Of a DNA stretch of 64,000 bases, positions 26,735 through 35,664 are shown piece after piece; the first letter of the stretch is position 1; each line of letters begins with the position of its first letter. Below the pieces are notes generated by a model, which saw only the letters and a program-made list of their open reading frames with translations, had not been told where the DNA came from and ran no database searches. Source of the DNA: G963701675 sp963701675 (lineage in GTDB: Bacteria > Planctomycetota > Planctomycetia > Gemmatales > Gemmataceae); assembly GCA_963701675.1 (NCBI GenBank), contig OY969623.1:2294001-2358000 (forward strand), read 5' to 3'. The position numbers and the translations under genes are program-made.

Positions 26735-27150
26735 TAAAGAATGGTTTGAATTGGAAAGTGCTGGGGAGCCTTATCTATGTTATAGACGTCGAACACTTCA
26801 ATGGGCCGATCGGTGGAAAGTCAACGCCGCAGGCAGAGATTTTTGCGCGAGTCGTGCGCGTCGTGGAAGAATACTGCGAACTAACACCGGGTAGTCAGAT
26901 GCCGTTCAAAGTCGCGATTGTTGTAGCAGCTCCTGCTCATCGATCGGTGTCAAAGGGATTGGATGCTGCAAGGCAGCTCACTCCTGAAGGAATACAACAG
27001 CTTCTCACAAGAAAAGCCCCCGCGTTTCATGCCTTGGTTCGGCGTCTGGTTCCAGCGCACCGTCTGCGATATTTCGGGGGAAGTATTCCACCTGATTTGG
27101 ATCTGGACGAAACAAGATGGCTTCACGACGTGCTTGAGTGGGTAGTTTAA
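26593..27150 (+). CDS. Degenerate GTPase homologue, C-terminal part in -1 frame
   Basis: Continuation of the membrane-anchored GTPase homologue. The frame switch lies between about 26600 and 26640, and the first start-like codon of this frame is at 26593. It contains the switch-II block RVITIHNIPSSWLERVD, where the active paralogues have FHDPSGEFFENMD; both Asp and Gly are lost. FKVAIVVAAPAHRSVSK stands where the TKxD motif is expected, so guanine specificity is lost as well. HRLRYFGGSIPPD and the C-terminal WLHDVLEWVV mirror the ending of the paralogues. Together with the altered P-loop this marks the whole protein as a pseudo-GTPase. Confidence 0.7.
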   Translation: MAGYPALRAPGRRYTLASSFTLRAIRGQRVITIHNIPSSWLERVDLLVKNGLNWKVLGSLIYVIDVEHFNGPIGGKSTPQAEIFARVVRVVEEYCELTPGSQMPFKVAIVVAAPAHRSVSKGLDAARQLTPEGIQQLLTRKAPAFHALVRRLVPAHRLRYFGGSIPPDLDLDETRWLHDVLEWVV

Positions 27151-27156
27151 TAATAT

Positions 27157-28920
27157 ATGCCGGACCTTAATGACCTCCAGAGCTGCTTGTCGTCTGGGGC
27201 ACACGACCAGGCAGAAGCGGTATGCGCTTCGATCTCGGCGGCGCACCACGCAGAAGAACTTGCACCTGTGGCGATCAAGTTGCTTTTGATTCGAGCCGCC
27301 TCTTCCCCTGAATCAACGAGGCCCAGTGTCGTCAGGGAGGGCCTGGCTGAACTTCGCGCACGGTATGGCGAGCTTCAGCTTGTGCAGAATGCGGCAGCAG
27401 TTGGAGATCTGTACTTCCTTGGCGGCTATCGTCAAGAAGGCTTAGAATTCTTGCGTAGTGCTTATCGAAATACGCCAGAAGTGACGGCACTGGCGCATCG
27501 CATCGGTTTGGGAGAACTCGCGCACGCTCTGGCATCGACCACCGTGGATACGCCTTCACTGATGGCGCGATGGAGACGCGCATTAGCTCATCTGACGGTG
27601 GCCGTAAACGATCATAAGTATTGGCGCCGTTGGACAACCTATCGGTCCAAGATTTACGACATCGCGCTGACATCCGAAGCCATTCAGGTAGCGCAACAAC
27701 ATGTGTACGACCAAATCCGACATCTCATGTCCGCAGCCGCAGAACGGGCCGATCATTCCGGTCAGACTCGAAATGCCACCGCCTTACGGGATTTGGTTTT
27801 GGAATTGGAAATCGACCGTGCCAGCTCGGATGTTATGGCATATGCATGGAATTGTGCAGAACAGACGCTGACAGAGGCCGGTTCTCCTTTGCCCTTCGGC
27901 CTGCTTTGGTACCGAACGCTGGAATCGCCTGGGGCGGCACTCAACACGCTGAAGGAACTGATTGGGCATACGTTGGATATCCCTCTTGCTGACGCAAGCG
28001 GTCGCCCAGAGTTTTCGGCTCCCACGGTAGGAGTCGCACTGCGGCAATGGTATAGCCGTTTGGCTCAAGCTCGATACAGCCTTCAAACGGGGCAAGCGCA
28101 GGCAGCTCGGAATGCGTTAAGCCGCATCTGTCAAAATGATTCGGGATGCCGAATCAATCCCTCTCCTACCTGGTCAGTCGCGGCGGCATCTCCCTCCATA
28201 TGCGATCCACGGTGTGCGCAATTCGCAATTTGCAATCCCGGATACGCCGGATTCTCCGATCCAGCCCGTTTGATGGAAGAAGACGCTCATCGATTAGCGA
28301 TGCGAACTTGCCTAGCCATGGCGGGCCAGCACGCCACAGCACAACCTCCCCGACTTAACGAGGCAGCACAAGAATGGTTGAATGGTCGCGTTCTTGCCGG
28401 CGTCCTCACTGAAGTAGAATCTCATAATGAACAAGTCCTTTCCCAGGTGATGGGATTGCTAGATGACCTGTGGAGAGCGCCCGAAGTGGCCGCCAAGCTA
28501 CTGGATCGTGCGATGGCAATCGTGCCTAATCCGGCGTTGCAGGGCCGACTCGCGGACCGCCTCACTGATCGTGGTATTTCTCGCTGCAATGCCGGACAAG
28601 TTGCTGAATGCGTACCCGATCTGCGCTGGGCGGTTCGCCTAAATCGGCACTCGGCGCGTGCGCAAGAAAGTCTGTGTGTGGCTCTGCAGCGCCTTGCAAT
28701 TGAAACCTTCCGGGGAGAAAATGTAGGCCAAGCAGCTGAGTTAGCGGTTGAGCTTCAGGAGGCGGCGGCATCGGCTCTGGGCCTGGGAATGGATGAGTCG
28801 ATATTCAACCCACTAAGACAGTGGGCATTTGACAGTGCTTCATCATGGAAAAAACTCGCCTCGATCACAGGCGATACCTTGTCCATGTTGGAGGAACTTA
28901 ACCGGCGCTATCAAGTGTGA
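27157..28920 (+). CDS. Alpha-solenoid protein of unknown function
   Basis: This 587-residue protein starts at ATG 27157, 6 bp after the preceding gene. It is almost entirely helical, with repeated TPR-like helix pairs: FLGGYRQEGLEFLRSAYRNT, QTGQAQAARNALSRICQNDS, and near the C-terminus RLADRLTDRGISRCNAGQVA then VPDLRWAVRLNRHSARAQES. No signal peptide, membrane span or catalytic motif is visible. A Cys-containing insert near residues 330-370 (SICDPRCAQFAICNPGY) could bind metal, which is a guess. Position between a pseudo-GTPase and a CHAT protease suggests an adaptor role. I do not recognise the family. Confidence 0.7.
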   Translation: MPDLNDLQSCLSSGAHDQAEAVCASISAAHHAEELAPVAIKLLLIRAASSPESTRPSVVREGLAELRARYGELQLVQNAAAVGDLYFLGGYRQEGLEFLRSAYRNTPEVTALAHRIGLGELAHALASTTVDTPSLMARWRRALAHLTVAVNDHKYWRRWTTYRSKIYDIALTSEAIQVAQQHVYDQIRHLMSAAAERADHSGQTRNATALRDLVLELEIDRASSDVMAYAWNCAEQTLTEAGSPLPFGLLWYRTLESPGAALNTLKELIGHTLDIPLADASGRPEFSAPTVGVALRQWYSRLAQARYSLQTGQAQAARNALSRICQNDSGCRINPSPTWSVAAASPSICDPRCAQFAICNPGYAGFSDPARLMEEDAHRLAMRTCLAMAGQHATAQPPRLNEAAQEWLNGRVLAGVLTEVESHNEQVLSQVMGLLDDLWRAPEVAAKLLDRAMAIVPNPALQGRLADRLTDRGISRCNAGQVAECVPDLRWAVRLNRHSARAQESLCVALQRLAIETFRGENVGQAAELAVELQEAAASALGLGMDESIFNPLRQWAFDSASSWKKLASITGDTLSMLEELNRRYQV

Positions 28921-28944
28921 TTTCTTTCCATCGTACTGGAGACA

Positions 28945-31900
28945 ATGATGTCGGCGTGTCCACACGTCCTAGACATGACCGTACAATTGGATCAGTGCAA
29001 GCCTGGGAGGTACCGGCGCGCATGGACAACGGCCGGTGTCCAAGAAGTCGGCCGCGATGACATATCGATTCCCCATCGGGAAGTGGATCTATTCGAACAA
29101 GTCGCCCTCCTACCTCGTTCGACTCAACTAGCCGCTTCCGCGGATTCTGTGAAAGAACTCATTAGGAAACTCGAGCTTTCTTACTCGCCCGAAGAAGTAC
29201 TTCGCGGAGGAGGTGAGGTCATTGGTGATCTTGCCAAGGCGTTGGGGACGAGATTGTTCGATTCCGTATTCACCGGCGAATTGCGAACACGGTATTCTGA
29301 AGTCTACCAGACGGCCCAGAAGAACCATGGGAGGTTGCGATTAAGGCTGCAGCTGGACGAGCGCTTGCAGAACGTGCCTTTCGAACTTCTGTACGACGTG
29401 GATCATGGGCTTTTTTTGGCGGCGAACACTTTCACAATTCTCGTCCGCGGGACAATCGGCACCGCATCCAATTTGCCCCCACCCGATTATCCCTTGCGTC
29501 TCCTCGTCGTCGTGGCGGAACCCGGAGGGGTTGCCAAGCTCAATGCGAAACTGGAACTAGAAGAGCTGAGGAAAAGCCTTACCGATCTCTGCGACTTGGG
29601 AGCTTGGGAGGTTGAGACCCTGCAAGGTGTTGATACCTTGGGTCAACTACAGACCCGAACGGACAAGCAGCGCTTCCACGCCTTACATTTTATCGGTCAT
29701 GGTGCGATCGACGTGGAACGCGGCCGAAGCGAATTGGTCCTTGTGGGCGCTGACGGGGGCAAGCGATTGGTAGGCGCGGAAACGCTTCGCGGCGTTCTAG
29801 CCGGTTACACGAGGCTACGTCTATTAGTGCTCAACGCTTGCTATGGTGGACGCCAAGTAGGGATGGAACCATTCAGCAGCTTGGCTCATCAGCTCCTCCA
29901 ACTTAAGTATTCAGCCATGGTCGTCATGCAAAGGCAAGTTGCCGACCAGTCGGCGGTTGATTTCACCAGCCACCTGTACCGCGCAATTGTCAATTCGCAA
30001 CCGATCGACGAAGCCGTAACGGCGGCGCGAGCCAAACTCAAAGAAGACCATCGCTTGCATTCGGTTTTCGACTGGTTTAATCCGCAGGTGTTCCTACACG
30101 GAAAAGATGGACAATTGTTCGCGCCACAAGATGGCAGCTTACCATGGGAACGAAAAGCAAGCGAAGCACTACAACAGGACGAACTCGACCGAGTTCTAAC
30201 GATTTATCAAGCTGCTGGCTTGTGGGATGGTGGACGTGATGGCTCGAGCTCTGGCCGCGTGATGAAGTATCTGAACGCTTTGGCTGACAAAGCAACGGAC
30301 TCAGAGCGATGGGATATCCTTGGTCAACTCGTCGACCGCTCGGAGATCCACAAGAGTCGTCTACCTGAGCGAGAAACTTGGAGGCGGGTCGCGCGGCTGC
30401 GTCGTAAGTGGGAAACTCATCTTGAGTCGCTGAAGCGCCGCTTCCATAAAGGCGATTTAATTTCCATCAGCCAGGCCTACTACGAATGCCGCCGGCTTGT
30501 GGATCTGCTGGTCAACAAAAGGAAAAAGGCAAAATTCTACAAAAACGATGCCCGACTCTATAAGCGGTTCTCTGAGAGAGACTTGAACGATCTTGTGAAG
30601 CTTCAAAAAAAGTACGACAAAAAGGCTCGCCTACCCTTCGGCGCGGTGCGGATCATCGAATTGCTCGACAAACTCCTTTCCAGTCGTGGTCTCCCGGTTG
30701 CACCGCCGGCCGATTTCTGCGTGGCTCCTGACGAGGGGTTGACGGCCAAAGGAATAACGCCAGCGCAGTCTCATGCCAAGATTAGGACCAGGACGAGCAA
30801 TGTTGTGCGCGTCGCAACAGCCGATGAAAACCACGGCCGGATGATCAATTTCTTCGTTCATCCGCTTCAAGCACCGGCCAACGTCGCGGAAGCGCGCGAG
30901 GCGATTCTCAAAGAAGGAAGCTTGCGTCAACGACAATCGTCGACCGACTGGATGAGAAAGTTGCGACCCATTCTTGGACGTGATTTTCCATTGCTGCTTA
31001 GAGGTCTTAATCAATTGCCACAAGCCATCGCGACCTGGGAAGCAGAAGCCCTGAATGCGTCCGATCCGGTACAGGCGCTCGCTGCTCATCATCATTTGGC
31101 GCTCTCTTCGTTTCCGCTAACAAATGGGAAGAATCCCAGGCCGAAGAGAGCGTGGACCACTCAGATGCTGAATTCGTGGGCGGTGCTCTTCGCGTCGGAC
31201 CCGAACTCACCTAATGGGTATTGGTACGAATGGTGTCGTCGTTGGGAACGGGACCGCGGCGAGACCCTTGCAGACGGCCAGAGCCTGACTCTTATGACGC
31301 TGCTGCGCGAGTGGTTACAAACGGAATTGTCTACGCCGCATACGCCAAGAACATCTGGCGATCCCCGAACTTTGCAGCCGGCGGTTCGAGATTTAGAGCT
31401 TCATTCAATCGAGGACACGCCGATAACGCCCCTGGCGAATCCCGGCCGTCCTAGCGAGCTTGCAAAGTGGTTCGAAGAAGAGATTGATGCAGCACGACTT
31501 CTGAGCCACGTGCGGATTGCTGAGCGGTGGCCGGCTCTCGTTGGAGGCCCTCATAATGTTCGGCACTCGGGGCTTGAGCATCAACTCGCGGACATGCACA
31601 CCGAATTGGCTGACCGGTCGTTTTTGCCGAGCACGACGGCCACTTCGCCCGACCATTTATTCGAATTACGGAGCCGATTCTCGTCGCTGACGGAGGTTTG
31701 GACGGCGATTCAACGACATCGTGATCCGGCGAAGGGATTAGAGCTTTTGTCAGGGTTGGCTTGCTTGGCCTGCAAAAAGACCGATACATCAAGCTCTTTC
31801 AAGGCAGACATCGAACTGCCCATCCAAGTTCGACCAAGAGTTTGCCGAACGGCGTGCGCTACGTTCGAAAGGATGAACCTCTTATACGTAGCGCTCAGCG

Positions 31901-32598
31901 GCGGTTACGCATGTTTCATCGAGGATGTCAGACGTCTAACGCGTACTGCCCTCCTCGAGTTAGCGTGTCAAGCCTTCCCGACGAAACTCGAGGAGATGGA
32001 GCGATTCGCCGAAGTCATGAATTGGCTTCAATCAGTTCCAGAAGAGTGGCCAGATACCGCCCGATCGCTCCAAGATCTGCAACAGACTGCCATCGATCAT
32101 TTAAATGCTGCCGAACAGTCGCGAGAACCAGATGCGGTAGCCCGCGCCCTCGATATTCTGAAGTGCCTCGTAGGCCTTAAGCGAACTCCGTACCTCACGG
32201 AAGCGCTGACGCGCGGATTTCTTTTGCTGGCAAAGGAATCAGATGAATTGGATTGTGTTCGTACCTATGCAGCGGAAGCGCTGAGCTGGAGCCCAGAATC
32301 GGTCAAAGCGCGCATTTTACTGGCTTCGAAACTCCTCGCTCGAGCAAACTCTCTTACCCAGGTCGGTCTTCGCGACGCGGCCGAGCCATACTTAAGCGAA
32401 TTCCGGAAAGTCTGCGAGGAAGCGCCCAGAAAAACGACGAAATGGAGAAACTGGCAAAGGAGGCAGAGCGCCTTGCAAAAGAACCAGACGCGATGCTGCC
32501 GGAGACGATGGTCGAGGCGGAGAGTTGGAGAGAACGTTATCTTTCCGCCAAACATCTTTTGGATCAAGGAAACTGGGAAAGTGCCTGCGACCACTTAA
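28945..32598 (+). CDS. CHAT-domain (caspase-like) protease with long helical C-terminal region
   Basis: Starting at ATG 28945 (28948 is also ATG), the first 400 residues form a CHAT peptidase: RLRLQLDERLQNVPFELLYD, then the catalytic His H252 in HALHFIGHGAID and catalytic Cys C299 in LLVLNACYGG, followed by VVMQRQVADQSAVDFTSHLY and the closing VFDWFNPQVFLHG. Both catalytic residues are intact. CHAT proteases act as effectors in several bacterial immune systems by cutting a target protein. The remaining 800 residues are helical and unknown, probably sensor or binding surface. The frame turns to Arg-rich nonsense after about residue 1160; matching sequence continues in the -1 frame at 32421. 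It is the clearest effector candidate in the block. Confidence 0.87.
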   Translation: MMSACPHVLDMTVQLDQCKPGRYRRAWTTAGVQEVGRDDISIPHREVDLFEQVALLPRSTQLAASADSVKELIRKLELSYSPEEVLRGGGEVIGDLAKALGTRLFDSVFTGELRTRYSEVYQTAQKNHGRLRLRLQLDERLQNVPFELLYDVDHGLFLAANTFTILVRGTIGTASNLPPPDYPLRLLVVVAEPGGVAKLNAKLELEELRKSLTDLCDLGAWEVETLQGVDTLGQLQTRTDKQRFHALHFIGHGAIDVERGRSELVLVGADGGKRLVGAETLRGVLAGYTRLRLLVLNACYGGRQVGMEPFSSLAHQLLQLKYSAMVVMQRQVADQSAVDFTSHLYRAIVNSQPIDEAVTAARAKLKEDHRLHSVFDWFNPQVFLHGKDGQLFAPQDGSLPWERKASEALQQDELDRVLTIYQAAGLWDGGRDGSSSGRVMKYLNALADKATDSERWDILGQLVDRSEIHKSRLPERETWRRVARLRRKWETHLESLKRRFHKGDLISISQAYYECRRLVDLLVNKRKKAKFYKNDARLYKRFSERDLNDLVKLQKKYDKKARLPFGAVRIIELLDKLLSSRGLPVAPPADFCVAPDEGLTAKGITPAQSHAKIRTRTSNVVRVATADENHGRMINFFVHPLQAPANVAEAREAILKEGSLRQRQSSTDWMRKLRPILGRDFPLLLRGLNQLPQAIATWEAEALNASDPVQALAAHHHLALSSFPLTNGKNPRPKRAWTTQMLNSWAVLFASDPNSPNGYWYEWCRRWERDRGETLADGQSLTLMTLLREWLQTELSTPHTPRTSGDPRTLQPAVRDLELHSIEDTPITPLANPGRPSELAKWFEEEIDAARLLSHVRIAERWPALVGGPHNVRHSGLEHQLADMHTELADRSFLPSTTATSPDHLFELRSRFSSLTEVWTAIQRHRDPAKGLELLSGLACLACKKTDTSSSFKADIELPIQVRPRVCRTACATFERMNLLYVALSGGYACFIEDVRRLTRTALLELACQAFPTKLEEMERFAEVMNWLQSVPEEWPDTARSLQDLQQTAIDHLNAAEQSREPDAVARALDILKCLVGLKRTPYLTEALTRGFLLLAKESDELDCVRTYAAEALSWSPESVKARILLASKLLARANSLTQVGLRDAAEPYLSEFRKVCEEAPRKTTKWRNWQRRQSALQKNQTRCCRRRWSRRRVGENVIFPPNIFWIKETGKVPATT

Positions 32599-32855
32599 AC
32601 GATGCGGCCTTACTCGCGCCCAGGGAGCCGGCCACGGAAGAGGACATAGTTACGATGTATATCCAAATCGCGAACCGGGCCGATCGTACGGCCAACAAAC
32701 GCAGTGTCTTCAACGCGGCGTTGAAATACTTCGATGCTAATGAAGACCTCCACGTCGAGTTCACTAAGCTGGAGATGAACGAGCTCGGCGTCAACGAAAC
32801 TCAATCCGGAACGGACACTTTCCGAATGAGTTCCGCCCACGGTGACCCACGATGA
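32421..32855 (+). pseudogene. C-terminal continuation of CHAT protein in -1 frame (TPR-like)
   Basis: After the shift near 32425-32435 (a run of five A) the chain reads KNDEMEKLAKEAERLAKEPD, WRERYLSAKHLLDQGNWESA, DDL-type TPR helices and AALKYFDANEDLHVEF, ending at 32855. The stop overlaps the next gene's start (ATGA at 32852-32855). An A-run indel in the read or the genome is the simplest cause. If real, the full CHAT protein is about 1300 residues with a TPR-like end. Confidence 0.7.
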
Positions 32856-33142
32856 TCCCACGACTACCTCACACCTGGCATCCCGGCCCATACCCATATG
32901 ATGCTCTTGAAAGTTTCGGTATTCAGCCGCATTCCACGCACACCGCGGTGTTAGACACTGGGTTGCGCATTCAGGCCAATGGACAAATGTCGGCCGATAT
33001 CCGGCTCGCATGGGACGAAATCCGTACTTCGGCCAAACGCTTAACAACCGACTTTTTTCTGTACTGCCCTGAACTCAGCAACCCAGCCGAAATCGCGAGC
33101 CAGGCTCTGCGAGTTGTTACGCACATTAGATTAAGGGAATAG
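32852..33142 (+). CDS. Small protein, possibly divergent J-like helical domain
   Basis: This 96-residue protein overlaps the CHAT gene stop by 4 bp (ATGA). It reads YPYDALESFGIQPHSTHTAV near the start and WDEIRTSAKRLTTDFFLYC in the second half, a pattern of a short loop, a helix and a basic helix that loosely recalls J-type or related helical co-chaperone domains. The diagnostic HPD motif is absent. It lies directly before GrpE and Hsp70 genes, the place where a J-protein would be expected. The family is unrecognised and the J-like idea is inference from context. Confidence 0.6.
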   Translation: MIPRLPHTWHPGPYPYDALESFGIQPHSTHTAVLDTGLRIQANGQMSADIRLAWDEIRTSAKRLTTDFFLYCPELSNPAEIASQALRVVTHIRLRE

Positions 33143-33155
33143 GAGCGACCTGCTT

Positions 33156-33584
33156 ATGACCGATGAGCAAACGTCAATCGACTCATACCCCAAGCCGTCG
33201 GCTACAGAAATGTGGTTTGCCGCACAGCTGATGGAATTGCGCCGCTGCGAATCCGAGCTTCGGTCTATTCTCCTCGCGCTCGCTGACGCTGCCGACGATG
33301 TTGGAAGGCTCTGTGATGACAAAGACGCCGAGCACCTGTTCCCCAATTGGCGATTAGGGCTAAATGTACTTCGGGCCAAACTCTTGCAGACTCTTTCAGC
33401 ACACGGTGTCGTCCCGATCCCGACAGCCGGCGAACGGCTGGACCTTAAGCACCATCATGTTGTCGAAGTAAGTTCAGACCCCGGCGAGCCGGAGACTGTC
33501 CTACGTCAATTGCGACCCGGATACTTGTGGAAAGGCCAAGTGTTACGGACGGCTCATGTTGTGACAGCTCGCAACCCGCAATAG
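33156..33584 (+). CDS. GrpE-like nucleotide exchange factor (short form)
   Basis: This 142-residue protein starts at ATG 33156, with AGGAG about 11 bp upstream. Helical N-terminal half (AAQLMELRRCESELRSILLA), then a beta-wing with the GrpE pattern: LKHHHVVEVSSDPGEPETVL and LRQLRPGYLWKGQVLRTAHV, corresponding to 'v.qv.r.GY...+vLRpA.V.v'. It sits 21 bp before an Hsp70 gene. It is the second GrpE in the block; each probably serves its adjacent Hsp70. Sequence divergence is high, so the call rests on pattern and position. Confidence 0.75.
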   Translation: MTDEQTSIDSYPKPSATEMWFAAQLMELRRCESELRSILLALADAADDVGRLCDDKDAEHLFPNWRLGLNVLRAKLLQTLSAHGVVPIPTAGERLDLKHHHVVEVSSDPGEPETVLRQLRPGYLWKGQVLRTAHVVTARNPQ

Positions 33585-33605
33585 AACCAACCGCGGAGAG
33601 ATCAC

Positions 33606-35642
33606 ATGTTCTCAATTGGAATTGATTTAGGAACGACCAATACCGTTGCTTCATATATCGACAACGGCCGACCTAGAGTCATTTCCAACCGCGACGAAAA
33701 GTCACTTACGCCTTCAGTAGTGAGTTACCGCCCCGATGGACGTGGTGGCGGCCAATACCTGGTCGGAATTCAGGCAGTCCGGTACGCAGAGGCGGCGCCG
33801 CACGACACCATCTATTCTGTAAAACGGTTGATGGGATTGAACTTCGATGATGAAAAGGTGACGCGCGTGCGGGATCTCGTTCCCTATTCGATCACGCCAG
33901 CCCCCGACGGCAGTGCTGACATCGGAGTACGCGTTCAAATCAATTCACAACCGTATACTCCGATTGAGATTTCCGCTCGGATTCTGCAACAAGTCAAGGA
34001 AGACTGCTCCGAGCGACTTCATCAACGTGTCGAGGGAGCGACCATCACGGTGCCTGCCTACTTCCAGGACTGTCAGCGTCACGCCACGAAAGAAGCCGGG
34101 GAGAACGCGGGGCTTCGATTACGGCCCCTCCTCGACGAACCGGTGGCGGCGGCACTCGCCTTCGGCTTCGGCCCTGGTGCTGCTGGCACACACCGCTTAC
34201 TTGTGTACGACTTAGGAGGCGGTACGTTTGACGTCTCGCTGGTCCAGCTTGCCGGCAATAGTATTCAGGTCCTCGATAAAGACGGGGACATGTGGTTGGG
34301 AGGCGACGATTTCGACCAACTGGTAGCGGCGCGAATCTATGAGCGACTAAAGGATCGTTATGGCCTGGACGATGCCGCATCGCCTCAACTTAAGCGGCGG
34401 GTGAAGACCCTCTCCGAGATGGCCAAGATTGCGCTTAGCTCCCGGCCTCAGTACCAGATCCTAGATCCATGCCTGCCGCACGAGTCCGATAAGGGCCTTG
34501 TCACGCTCGACCTCACTATTACGCGCGACGAATTTGACGCCGACATCGCGCCGCTCGTGGACCAGAGCATTTCCTTGGCGGATAAAGTGCTGGCGCGCAA
34601 CAGCATTCGAGCGGAACATTTGACCGCAGTGCTATTGGTCGGAGGCTCGACGCTCGTTCCGCAGATACGGCAGAAACTTGAAACGCGGTTCCCGGGGCGG
34701 GTTCGCTATGACAGAGAAATCGACGCCATGCACTGCGTATCACTTGGCGCGGCCCTCTGGAATCAACGTTTCCCGATGGATTCGACGGGCAAGATTTCGC
34801 TCGCCAATTTTGATCAAACCGGGATCCCAACGGCGATGGACCTCGGCATAGAGATTTTTCGCGACGGGAACCCCCACTCCTTCGAAGTTATCATTCCCCG
34901 AGGAACAATCTATCCCACCCGTGAGCCACGCCGAGGGCAGTTCCGGCCAACCTTCGAAAACCAGCGTCTCATACGCGTCCCGGTCTTCCAGGGAAACACG
35001 GCCCTTACGGCTTTTAACGCGTGTCAGGGAGTGATCGAATTCCCGCTTCCCCAAGCTATACCGGTAACGACGCCGGTGGAGATTGGGTTCCAAATCGACG
35101 AACACGGGAATCTTACGGTAGCGATTGAAGTCAAAGGCTATCCGGACCTGCGGCGCACGGAAGTGATCAAACGGAATCAAGCTACCCTAAGCAAAGACCA
35201 AGCTGAGCGAATCGGACGGTGGAAGGATGAGCTTGAAAACGCGCTCACAGGTGCAGAGCATTTCCTGAATAAATACCAGTCATTTTGTAGCCCTGACGAC
35301 CGCAAACAACTCATCAACCTGATCGCTACGGGGCGGCAGGCGCTCGAAGCTAGTGACCGTGAGAATGGGCAATCAGTGACTCGGGGCATCTATGTCGCCT
35401 TGATGCAATCGGGCACGGCTAGCGTGTTGTATCAGGCTCAGCGCGCTCAGGAAATGGCTGAGACTCGCGTCGCCACTCAAATTGCTCAACTAAGAATCAC
35501 ATTGGAAAAGGCCCATAAGGAAGGCAAGCCGGAGCGGATCCAGGAGATATCCGACAGTCTGTTACTAGTCGTAAACCGCGTAGTGGGAGCGCGCCGCGAG
35601 AAATATGGCGGCCCTCTCGAAGGACAGCTTAGTCGCCTGTAA
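33606..35642 (+). CDS. Hsp70/DnaK-like chaperone, full-length form
   Basis: This 678-residue protein starts at ATG 33606 (GGAGAG upstream). ATPase motifs are complete: GIDLGTTNTVASY (5-17), ATITVPAYF, YDLGGGTFDVSLVQ, LGGDDFDQLVAARI and VLLVGGSTLVPQIRQKLETR. A beta domain follows (MDLGIEIFRDGNPHSFEVII, IPVTTPVEIGFQIDEHGNLT) and then about 150 helical residues, so it may have a lid, though unlike that of standard DnaK. It follows its own GrpE and precedes an inactive Hsp70 homologue with TPRs. Probably the active ATPase of a chaperone pair. Confidence 0.92.
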   Translation: MFSIGIDLGTTNTVASYIDNGRPRVISNRDEKSLTPSVVSYRPDGRGGGQYLVGIQAVRYAEAAPHDTIYSVKRLMGLNFDDEKVTRVRDLVPYSITPAPDGSADIGVRVQINSQPYTPIEISARILQQVKEDCSERLHQRVEGATITVPAYFQDCQRHATKEAGENAGLRLRPLLDEPVAAALAFGFGPGAAGTHRLLVYDLGGGTFDVSLVQLAGNSIQVLDKDGDMWLGGDDFDQLVAARIYERLKDRYGLDDAASPQLKRRVKTLSEMAKIALSSRPQYQILDPCLPHESDKGLVTLDLTITRDEFDADIAPLVDQSISLADKVLARNSIRAEHLTAVLLVGGSTLVPQIRQKLETRFPGRVRYDREIDAMHCVSLGAALWNQRFPMDSTGKISLANFDQTGIPTAMDLGIEIFRDGNPHSFEVIIPRGTIYPTREPRRGQFRPTFENQRLIRVPVFQGNTALTAFNACQGVIEFPLPQAIPVTTPVEIGFQIDEHGNLTVAIEVKGYPDLRRTEVIKRNQATLSKDQAERIGRWKDELENALTGAEHFLNKYQSFCSPDDRKQLINLIATGRQALEASDRENGQSVTRGIYVALMQSGTASVLYQAQRAQEMAETRVATQIAQLRITLEKAHKEGKPERIQEISDSLLLVVNRVVGARREKYGGPLEGQLSRL

Positions 35643-35664
35643 ACGAAGTTAACCAGAGAATGCT

